A stretch of DNA of 64,000 nucleotides from Planctomonas deserti (lineage in GTDB: Bacteria; Actinomycetota; Actinomycetes; Actinomycetales; Microbacteriaceae). Both the position numbers and the translations under genes were made by a program. Below are positions 35,550 through 44,100 of this stretch, piece after piece (the first letter of the stretch is position 1; each line of letters begins with the position of its first letter). Under the pieces are notes generated by a model. That model had not been told where the DNA came from. It saw only the letters and a list, made by a program, of their open reading frames with translations, and did not search any database. The DNA lies in NCBI RefSeq assembly GCF_003067705.1, contig NZ_QANL01000002.1, positions 186,001 to 250,000 of the forward strand, in the 5' to 3' direction.

Positions 35550-37949
35550 GTGACATCAACGAAAGTGTCGTTTGTTCCTGCGCACCTTGCCCTGCGGCCG
35601 CCGAGGGTCGCGATCCTCGTGCCGGACGACCACTTATGGCGTGAATGGACAATGCAGGCAGTTGCGACGGCGTCGGAGTACTGGGGCGGCGGCGGGTTCA
35701 TCCTAGTGCCCTACGACCGCGAGTCGGGTGATCCTTCGGCTGTCTTCGCTGCGATTGTGCGGGCTTACGACCCAGACCATGTGGTGACCCTCGAAGTGAG
35801 CCTTCGACAGTTCGCGGAGTGGTACCCAGACGCGATCCAATTCTCGAACGTCAGCGACGAGGCGGAAAGGGAGGAGGCCGTCAGGAACATGCACGGGGAG
35901 GTGGGTGACCCCGCAGGTGTGAGGGCTCGGGCTACGGTCGCATCTTGGTGCTCGCCTTTGCGTTCGATTCCCCTGTCGCGCGAAGAAGAGTCACGGCAGA
36001 TAGAAACTTTGACTGAGTTGGGGCGCCCGAATCGATCGGATCCGTACCCGCGGGGACTCGCCGCTGCGCCCATCCCTGCCCGTTCTTTGCGACTAGCGGC
36101 GTCGATCTCGTGGCGAACCGACATCGGCCTTCTCGCTGCGCTTCAGGTCGGAATTGCTCACGAGGAGTCGTGGGAAAGGCCTGAGCCGGGGGCCGAGACG
36201 CTCGAATGGGCGCTCGCTCAACAGGCAGATCCGCCCGCGTCGCTCATCTGGAACAACCTGGGCGAGAGACCAACGGAGACGGCCGGCTTGGAGTCCTGGT
36301 TTGTGGCTGACCAGGGACTTGTGAGGGTGTGGCGCGGTCATGCCCGAGACGGTGCAGCTGTAGTTGTCGGGGACACTGGCGCGGACTTCGCGCTTGCGCT
36401 CGCCTACGACAGACTTCTTGGGAGGGGTGTCTGGCTGACAACCGCCCTGCTCGACGACCAGGACTTTTTCGAGGCCCACATCATGTCGACCATGTGGCGG
36501 CTCACCTCGAAGCTGGAGCGGGCCGCGAGTCACTTAGTTGTTACCTCCACTTCTCTGAGCCCAGAAAGAATCTCGGAGGCGGCGGAGCGCTTGCAGGAGT
36601 CGAGATACGGGTTCCAACGAACCAGACCGCGCAACCGATCGGAAGCGCGAACGACCGTTCAGGTGCGGCAGGCGAATCTGGACCGTGGGAACTCGGAATA
36701 CGTAATGCGCGAGCACCTCGGTACAACCATCGTGTTGCCGATGGAGGAACTGGAAGACGGTTCGCGCAACGCGCTAACCGGTCTCGAAAGTCCCGTCCCG
36801 AGTGAACTTCTTTACTCCGGTGATTCGGGGCAAGCTCCGTACTGGTACGTGGACGTGACACTCGAACGGGCGCACGCTCCACGTGCTCGCGACCTCCCAG
36901 CGGGCGCAGTGGTCATCGAGGATGGAATCTTCCCCGAGGTCAACCTCCGTTCGAGCAAAGATGGGTTTTCATACGACCCGTCCTCCATGGGCTTTGTCTC
37001 AAGCGGCACATTCCTCAAGGGGCGGTTAGGGAAGCCCCGACTGAGGTCGCTTTCAACCCGCGCATGGGTGACCAGCATGGCCGAGCCTGCGGGTCTAGGC
37101 GTGCGCCTATCTGCTCCCGGCCGGCAGGCCGAACTCGTGCGACAGCGGCTAGGATCCCGGGAAGCGCTACTTGACCTCGTGGCGGGCCCGACCAGAGCCA
37201 TGCTTCGCGCCTTCATCGCTCGCGATGCGCCACCCCGCCGGCGCACGCCGGGCACAGTCGTTCTAGGCGTCGACCCGTACCTGTCGTTCGCTGCCATTGA
37301 CGATCTTGTTCCGGGTTCTTCGGACGCAACAGTTGATATCATCGACAACCTCGCAAAGGCTCGGCTGCTCCGGCGGGGGCTCATCCTCGGCTGCCAAGAA
37401 TGTGGACGCCCTTCCTTCGTGGACGCTGACCGCCTTGGCCAGCAGTTTGAATGCCCGCAGTGCGCGAGTCTCAATGCTCTGATCTCGGAACGCTGGCGCG
37501 AAGGCGCGGAGCCAACCTGGTACTACGACCTGTTCGCGACTTTCCGCGAGCTCCTCAAATCTAACGGCGACGTTCCGCTACTGGCAGCCGGTCATCTCAG
37601 GGCAAAAGCTCGAAAGTACTTGGACACACCGGAACTGGAATTCTTCGAGTTGGAGACAAACGAAGCCGTCGCAGAAATCGATGTGGTTGCGAGCGTCGAC
37701 GGCGAGGTTGTCATTGTCGAGGCCAAGTCCAACGGCGCGTTCGCAGCGAGAAAACGTGGCGCCCAAACGCAGAAGTTGCTCCGAATCGCTGAGGTACTTC
37801 GCGCCGACCGGCTGATACTAGCTACGACCGCCGCGCATTGGAACTCGACGGACATCGAACATCTAAGCCGCGAAGCAGCCGCGCTGAACCCCTTTCCCCT
37901 CAAGACGGAGGTTCTCGAAGAATTGAGTGGCGAGCAGCGGTCCTCGTGA
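35550..37949 (+). CDS. Large protein with zinc ribbon and C-terminal PD-(D/E)XK nuclease-like domain
   Basis: GTG 35550 (VTSTKVSFVPAHLALRPPRV) gives 799 aa; GTG 35511 is an alternative, and neither has a clear ribosome site. The N-terminal part has RVAILVPDDHLWREW and YWGGGGFILVPYD, suggesting a Rossmann-like domain. Near 615-638 two CxxC pairs (CQECGRPSF and FECPQCASL) form a zinc ribbon. The end has AEIDVVASVDGEVVIVEAKS, where Asp711, Glu724 and Lys726 fit a PD-(D/E)XK core, then QTQKLLRIAEVLRADRLILA. No named family was recognised. It is a candidate restriction or abortive-type nuclease given its place in a defence-rich island, but that role is inference. Confidence 0.68.
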   Translation: MTSTKVSFVPAHLALRPPRVAILVPDDHLWREWTMQAVATASEYWGGGGFILVPYDRESGDPSAVFAAIVRAYDPDHVVTLEVSLRQFAEWYPDAIQFSNVSDEAEREEAVRNMHGEVGDPAGVRARATVASWCSPLRSIPLSREEESRQIETLTELGRPNRSDPYPRGLAAAPIPARSLRLAASISWRTDIGLLAALQVGIAHEESWERPEPGAETLEWALAQQADPPASLIWNNLGERPTETAGLESWFVADQGLVRVWRGHARDGAAVVVGDTGADFALALAYDRLLGRGVWLTTALLDDQDFFEAHIMSTMWRLTSKLERAASHLVVTSTSLSPERISEAAERLQESRYGFQRTRPRNRSEARTTVQVRQANLDRGNSEYVMREHLGTTIVLPMEELEDGSRNALTGLESPVPSELLYSGDSGQAPYWYVDVTLERAHAPRARDLPAGAVVIEDGIFPEVNLRSSKDGFSYDPSSMGFVSSGTFLKGRLGKPRLRSLSTRAWVTSMAEPAGLGVRLSAPGRQAELVRQRLGSREALLDLVAGPTRAMLRAFIARDAPPRRRTPGTVVLGVDPYLSFAAIDDLVPGSSDATVDIIDNLAKARLLRRGLILGCQECGRPSFVDADRLGQQFECPQCASLNALISERWREGAEPTWYYDLFATFRELLKSNGDVPLLAAGHLRAKARKYLDTPELEFFELETNEAVAEIDVVASVDGEVVIVEAKSNGAFAARKRGAQTQKLLRIAEVLRADRLILATTAAHWNSTDIEHLSREAAALNPFPLKTEVLEELSGEQRSS

Positions 37950-38863
37950 ATATGGGGCGGTGTTTCTGGTACGCCTCACAGGCCGGCCCCCGCCGCTGTT
38001 GGTACCGCACGCGCCGCGAGAAGACGTCAATCCCCAGCCCACCAGCATCCTTCTCGACGCAATTCACATTTGACGCGGACTTATTAAGGCGTGCCGGTGA
38101 TGCGGCTTTCAGCGGCTGCACCGTGCTCTCGGGATCGGTGGCATCGCACTAGGCCTGTTCCTCGATGTTGCCTCGGCTGTGCTCGTGATCCATCGCGCGC
38201 AGCCGTTGTCGGAGAGTCTGCCCCTAGCCGGCGTCGACGTGATGGGTGGGGACAAGGGCGCGGCGGTGCGCTACTAGCGTGCGGCGGCACAGCCCGTGGG
38301 GTGGGCGACCCGTCGAGGGTGCGGCTGCCCCGCTGGCGCCGGGAGCGGATGCAGGTGCCGGGCAGCAGTTGCATCAGCATCGACCCCGACGAAGGTCAGG
38401 CTCGATTCTCGGCCAGCACCGGCTCCCGAACGTCTGCAGACGCGACACCAACCGCTACCGCAATGCCGACTGCGCACGCGGCAAGCCTGCGGAGCACGGG
38501 AATGCCGATGTGCCAGTCGCTCACACGCGGCACGCCGGTGACCGATCAGTGGCTTCGGTGAACGGTCGCGGAGACCGGAGGTCGGCGAAGTGCGCCCTAC
38601 TACCGGGGGCGTGGTTCGAACGGCTGGTTCCTCTCAGGACGCTCCCGGTAACGAAATTGCAGGACTGCCGTGCCGAGAATCGTGTGTTTCAGGATCGGAG
38701 TTGATCGTGAAATCGAACCACCGGCTGCTCGGGGCCGCGTCCGCGGCGACGGTGATTGCGGCGCCACTAACGCCCGGCGGGCTCGTTCCTGCATCAACGG
38801 CAGCGCCGAGGGTGGGCCCTCCGCCGGGAGAGGGAACCGTCGGGTGCGGGGGTGCTCGGTTAG
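37950..38863. other. Gap with a possible membrane-protein fragment
   Basis: A frame at 38134-38277 reads IGGIALGLFLDVASAVLVIH, then RAQPLSESLPLAGVDVMGG, before a TAG. It resembles a transmembrane helix with a tail but has no start and a stop shortly upstream. The rest of this 0.9-kb stretch shows no supported gene. Confidence 0.4.
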
Positions 38864-38986
38864 GCCGACCTCGACTTCGGTGATACCGAGCTTGTGATGG
38901 AAGCTGAGGCCGAGAAGCTCTCGCAGATGCTCTCTCGTCTCGTGCTCCGTCCGCGCCACGGCCGCGACGAGGCGGTGTTCGGATAG
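38864..38986 (+). pseudogene. 3' remnant of a gene coupled to the 7-TM protein
   Basis: An open stretch after a TAG reads ADLDFGDTELVMEAEAEKLS, then QMLSRLVLRPRHGRDEAVFG, and its TAG shares one base with the next GTG (TAGTG). Such tight coupling suggests the end of a former upstream gene. In Actinobacteria a regulator of XRE or ImmA/IrrE type often stands before this kind of 7-TM protein, which would fit, but this is inference. A 30-aa ORF from ATG 38897 is an alternative. Confidence 0.35.
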
Positions 38987-39942
38987 TGCACATTCGGATC
39001 GAGACGGTCGCGTTTCTGGCGCTGCTGGTACTCACGTTGATGCGACTGCCCTCGGCAGTGCGGGAACCCTCCAGTCGACTGACCTGGTTCGCGACGATGG
39101 CCGGCCTAGGGGCCGTCTTCATGGTGGGCGTGGTTGTTCCTATCCCGGTCGTCGACGGGTCGCTCGGTGGCTCCAATGTCGTGAACCTCGTGCAAAATCT
39201 GCTGGCGACGACCGCGTTCTGGTTCGTCATGCAGGCTTCGCGCACTCTGGACGGGACGCGCTTCCACATGCGGAGCCTCTGGGAACTGCCCGCGATGCTC
39301 GTCTCCTTCACCATCCCCTTCTTCCTGATCCCCGACCGCGGCTCGACGTCCGGCGACTTCGTGAAGGAGCATGCCGCCCAACTGGGCATGTGGGCGTATG
39401 CGTCGATCTATATGGCGTGGGTGGTGGTCATCATGATCCGCATGCTTGCGGCCATCCATGCGCGTACACCCCGCCCCTACGTACTGATCCGCGTCGGAGC
39501 GTGGGCGATCATCGCCGCGAGCCTCGTCGAAATCATCTACCTCACGCTCCGCGTCGCGCGGCAGGGCCAGACTCCTGCCGTCGAGTTAGTCGGGAACCTG
39601 TTCACACTCCCGTTCTACGGGGGAGTGGTCCTCGTGTGTTCCGGCATCATCGCTTTCGCGGTCGCTCGGGTGATTCGGAGGCCGGTGCATGCCGCCCTCG
39701 GTCGACTCCTAAAACGCGCGAATGTCGGTCGCGGCATGACGCTCGCCGCCATCCCCGACGAGGATCCCGTGCATGAAGCGTACCGACTTGCCGTGCGCCT
39801 CACCGACATCGCGAACAGCCAACCGCTGACCGCAAGGGAGCGAGTGCTGCTGCGAGCAGCCGCGGAGGTGCTCGATCGGCAGATGAAGGCGCCCACCGTA
39901 CTCAGAATGACGAGCGTCGAACCGAAGGAAGTTACCGCGTGA
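38986..39942 (+). CDS. Seven-TM membrane protein (MAB_1171c-like)
   Basis: The 318-aa protein starts at GTG 38986 and has seven hydrophobic segments, at about residues 8-22, 32-54, 62-78, 90-107, 122-146, 158-178 and 198-222. A cytoplasmic helical tail follows (YRLAVRLTDIANSQPLTARERVLLRAAAEVL). The pattern resembles the actinobacterial MAB_1171c-type putative transporter/membrane family, whose function is unknown. Its end overlaps the hydrolase start by 4 nt (GTGA), so the two act as a unit. Confidence 0.7.
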   Translation: MHIRIETVAFLALLVLTLMRLPSAVREPSSRLTWFATMAGLGAVFMVGVVVPIPVVDGSLGGSNVVNLVQNLLATTAFWFVMQASRTLDGTRFHMRSLWELPAMLVSFTIPFFLIPDRGSTSGDFVKEHAAQLGMWAYASIYMAWVVVIMIRMLAAIHARTPRPYVLIRVGAWAIIAASLVEIIYLTLRVARQGQTPAVELVGNLFTLPFYGGVVLVCSGIIAFAVARVIRRPVHAALGRLLKRANVGRGMTLAAIPDEDPVHEAYRLAVRLTDIANSQPLTARERVLLRAAAEVLDRQMKAPTVLRMTSVEPKEVTA

Positions 39943-41060
39943 TCCCCGCCGTCATCGTAGTCGCCGGGCTCACCCTCGTGTTCGGGCCTGCCGCTTGGTT
40001 CATCCGGAAGCTCGCTCGACGAGTGGTCGGAGTTGCCCCGCGTCGGAAAGTGGTAGTCGCACGCCGCGTCGGCGAGACGATCGAGTTGCCTCGAAGCACC
40101 CTCACGATGGCGCCTGGCACCTACGGGCTCTGGTTCGGACCGAACTTCGAGCACCACGCCCTCGTCGGCGCCGTCGAGAATTCGGACGAGCAACGCGTGG
40201 TCCGCTGTCTCGTGAAAACGACGGCCGCGGTTCCGACAAAGCCATTCAAGGCGCAGTGGACCGGACACGTCATGCACAGCCCGTCAGAGATCGACCCGAA
40301 GTGGGAAAACATCACGATCCCACTCCGCGACGGCACAGCTGCGCCGGCATGGCTCTTCCGCGGGTTCCAACCGGACGCGCCGTGGGTCATTCACGTTCAA
40401 GGGATCCGTACGTCCCGTCTAGTGGCTCTTCGCTCGGTCGAGGCGGTTGAGCGCGCCGGACTTACGTCCCTCGTAATCACCTACCGTGGCGCCGGCGATG
40501 GGCCTGTCGCCGCTGTCTCCTACCTCGGCCAGCGAGAGTGGAGCGACTTGGCCGACGCAATCGGATTCGCCCGATCCTGCGGCGCGCCTGAGGTATACGT
40601 TGTGGCCTGGTCGATGGGCGCAGGAGTCGCGCTCGAGTTGCTGCGCCGCGAGCCCGGAGCCTTCGAGCGACTCGTTCTCATAGCCCCAGCGACCAACTGG
40701 AGCCGAATCGTCCGACACGGTATAGAGCGAGCGGGATTACCGAGCCTCCTGGGCCCGATCGTTACCTGGGCCGTGCAATCCCAGATCGGCAGGAGGATCA
40801 TCGGGATGCGGACCCCACTCGACTTCCGTCGCCTTGATTGGAGCAAGAGTTACAACTTCCGCGTACCGACTCTCGTCCTGCACTCTCGAGGCGACGACGA
40901 GATACCTTTCGAGCTCACGAAGGAGTTCGCGGCCGCGCATCCGAACATGACTCTCCTCGAAACGGCGAGCGCGCCGCACGGATGGGAAGCGAACGTCGAT
41001 CCAGAGCGGTTTCAGTCCGCGCTAACGTCGTTCCTGTCAGCTTCGAGCTCTACTCCGTAG
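39939..41060 (+). CDS. Alpha/beta hydrolase with N-terminal membrane anchor
   Basis: The 373-aa protein starts at GTG 39939 overlapping the 7-TM gene. Residues 2-20 (PAVIVVAGLTLVFGPAAWFI) form one membrane segment. The hydrolase core begins near 145 with APWVIHVQGIRT. The nucleophile elbow is VVAWSMGAGVAL (Ser in WSMG), the acid is in LHSRGDDEIPFEL, and the histidine in SAPHGWEANVDP. This is a complete catalytic triad. Substrate is unknown; coupling to a membrane protein suggests action on lipids or a cell-surface ester. Confidence 0.8.
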   Translation: MIPAVIVVAGLTLVFGPAAWFIRKLARRVVGVAPRRKVVVARRVGETIELPRSTLTMAPGTYGLWFGPNFEHHALVGAVENSDEQRVVRCLVKTTAAVPTKPFKAQWTGHVMHSPSEIDPKWENITIPLRDGTAAPAWLFRGFQPDAPWVIHVQGIRTSRLVALRSVEAVERAGLTSLVITYRGAGDGPVAAVSYLGQREWSDLADAIGFARSCGAPEVYVVAWSMGAGVALELLRREPGAFERLVLIAPATNWSRIVRHGIERAGLPSLLGPIVTWAVQSQIGRRIIGMRTPLDFRRLDWSKSYNFRVPTLVLHSRGDDEIPFELTKEFAAAHPNMTLLETASAPHGWEANVDPERFQSALTSFLSASSSTP

Positions 41061-41168
41061 GGCGGTCAGCCGCGTGCCCAGCGACGGCTCCGTGAACCTC
41101 ACGGCCAGGAAGGAGCCACGAGAACTGCCGGGGGTGAGGCTCGGGGACATGAGGTCGCTGGGGGAGCG

Positions 41169-44100
41169 CTATTCGTCGAGTTGCTGAAGGCGAACGCCTG
41201 CACGGTCTCCGGCTGCAGCAAGCCCATCGAGAATTCGATGATACGTTACCTTCGCTGCTCCAAGGATCACTCCGGCGGAGCGCATCTCGCTGAGCCAGTC
41301 TTCCAGGTAATAGAGGTGGTTCGCAATGAGATCGTAGCGCTCGTCGATAATGGTTTCAATCCACTCCAACGCCGTCGTCGTTTGCCAGTTTATCGGAGCG
41401 CTTTTGCTAAACTTGATAACCGCGTCAACGGCCTGCGGCTGTTGTCGGGCGAGTTGAAGCCAGCTCCCGGCGAGAGCGCCAAGGTGCTCGGGCTGAATCC
41501 AATCTCTGCGCGCGCGCTTGAGTGTACTATCGATGTCGGTATCCCAGGAATGTAGCGTGGGAGTCGGCATAAGTGCGGCGACCATATAGTCGAACCAATG
41601 GCGTTCAGCCCGGAGATCTCTTCCATCGCCAACGGCTACCAGCGCAGCCTCTAGAGCCCATGGCCAGAATCCAGACATCGAAGACCGACACTGATCATCG
41701 TACGTGAATACAGTTGCGAAGCTCGCGAACAGAAGATGTAAAGCCCCCGAATTCGTGGCCAGTCGCTCGATAGACGTTCTCACTAAATCTCGGTCCGCCG
41801 TGAGGGCAACCTCGATCATCCGCCTGGCGACTGGTTCGTGCTTGACCAGTTCTTGGTGGTCGTAGCCCTCCTCCCACCAATGCTTTAGCCCGCGAGTGTA
41901 GGCATCCCAAAGCGGAGCCCAGAGGACTTCCACCTCGTCTCGTAGGCAGAGTGTCGGCCTCGCGTCGACCATGCAACTCAGTGGCATGCGTAGCCGGTTA
42001 ACAAGTAGCGACTCGTCGGGGATGGCAGGTAAAGCATTCTCGTAGGGTGGCAAAAGCGGATCCGGATCGCTGCTCCCAGTCACGTCGTCCAGCGGCCCCA
42101 GTCGGCAATCATGAAGCCCTGCCACTGCGGCTGACCAGGCCGCAGAGTGTCGGCGGCAACTACCGTCGCTGTCCGTTGACGTACAATTCTCGCGCCAAAG
42201 AGGTGCGCAGCCCTTCACATAGATCGCGCGAACCTCGTCGAAGAAGCTGGTTGCAAGGGCTCGTAGGGCGTTTTCAACGCGTCCCGGCTCCAGATCCAGG
42301 CCATCGAACGGGGCGAGGAGCATAAGGGGGACCGTCGCCGCTGCCGCGCGATCAGCGCCCATCGGGAATGTCGACTCCGGGTGGCTCATTTCGTCGATTC
42401 GAGGGCTCTCGGCGGCGCGCAAGACGGCTTCGGCAGCCCAGCCGAGATCGGATTGACTAACTATTGCAAGCCCAAAGGCGTGAGAGTGCAATGCGGCGGC
42501 GGCAACAGAGACGAGCGCATCCTCGGGCCAGAGGACGTCTTCAAGAGCGGATGAGTCCGCCTCAATCGCACGTGCAGTTGTTAAATCGTTGGCCAAGTTG
42601 TCGACAGGCCAGCCATCGGGATAATCGTTGAAGGGCCCATACCGGTTCTGAAGGCCATAAAGCAGATTGGTTGTCTGAAGTTCCGCGTTACGCGGAGCCA
42701 AGCGTTGCTCGAGTGGTTCCGGTCTTTCGAAGTAAATCACCGGTCGGTCGCCGACGGAACTGGTTCGGTAGTTCTCGATGCGGAACTCCGCAGCCCAACT
42801 TTCCGCCACGGCCAGGTAGTCAGAGTCGGTGTCGCTCGAGGTGTCGCGAGCGGATGCGACTAGTCTGTCGCCGAGTAATTCGAGTTCTTCGATGCGCTCG
42901 TTATCACCGGTGAGTCGGGCGCTGGCCACCATCTCTCCGACGATTTCATGAAATGTATAGCGTCGTCGGTCGGAACCGGACAACTTGTCAGCATCGGGGT
43001 CCCGTACTCGAAACCCATAATCACCGGTGACACGCGCACTCTCTAAGCGCCACACTGCCGGAGAGACTAAGAATCCGTCTAATAGGCGGTCTGCCGCTTC
43101 CGGGTGACGGATCAGGAAGCCAACAACCAAGCCCGGGACCGCCAAGTTGTAGCAGTCCGTGAGCAGGAGCTCCACGATTCTCTGCGCGGGAACATCGAAC
43201 TGCTCAAGCAGAACGTCACTGAATCGCTCGAGCGCGAGAAGCGCGCTCATGCAGGCGTAAGGGCCGACGCTGGTGCCGCGATACCAGGCCCAGACGTGGC
43301 TGTCCCCAACGAACCGTCGCTCGCCGACGCCTGGGATGTTGAGAAGGACTGCCTCAGTATCTCCTGAGGCGGCGGCACTGTCCCGATACGAGGACGATTT
43401 GGCGACGCGGAACCTCGCCGCATGGTCGAGCATCCGATTGATGAAGCCAATCGTCTCGAAGGGCCGGCTGCTGTTGAGCAGGCTGAAGAATGGCCCGTAG
43501 TGCCACGCCGCCGCGGGGGAATCCACCCCGATCCCGTGATTGAGGACCCGGATTCCGTCGTCGAGTTCGCGACGCCCTCTCCGGCGGTCGCGAGGGTTCG
43601 GCAACTCGATGTAGTACGCCTCGGCAAGATGTAGCAGCAGATCAGGGCGTGCCTTCGACATGCTGTGTGACACGGTGAATGACTCAACGGCGGGATGCAG
43701 GCTACCGGGTCGATCTCTTGCCACGGCACGGAGCCATGCGTCGGATCGATCGTCGAGATCTGGACCGAGCGTTGCGAGCGCCTCGATCGAGAAAGCGTCA
43801 TAGCGCGGTGGATCCTCCGCTAAGATCGCGTCACGAACGGCTTGGCGGAGCCCGTCGGGCTGGAGGCAAGAGAGCGCCAACCCACGTAGCCACGCGAGAA
43901 CCAAGTTGTCGATGGATCTTCGAATTTTGTCACGTGCAAAGTGCCCGGTCCGTTCAACGGTGAAGCGTTCACAAAACGCCACCCGGACTATTGGCGCCAG
44001 CGCGAAAGGATCTCCCACTGTGCCGTCGACGTAGCGCCCCTCAGCGAGTCGGAGAAGAGTTGCCAGCGCAGCGCCGTCACCCTTGGTCAAGGTATCCCAG

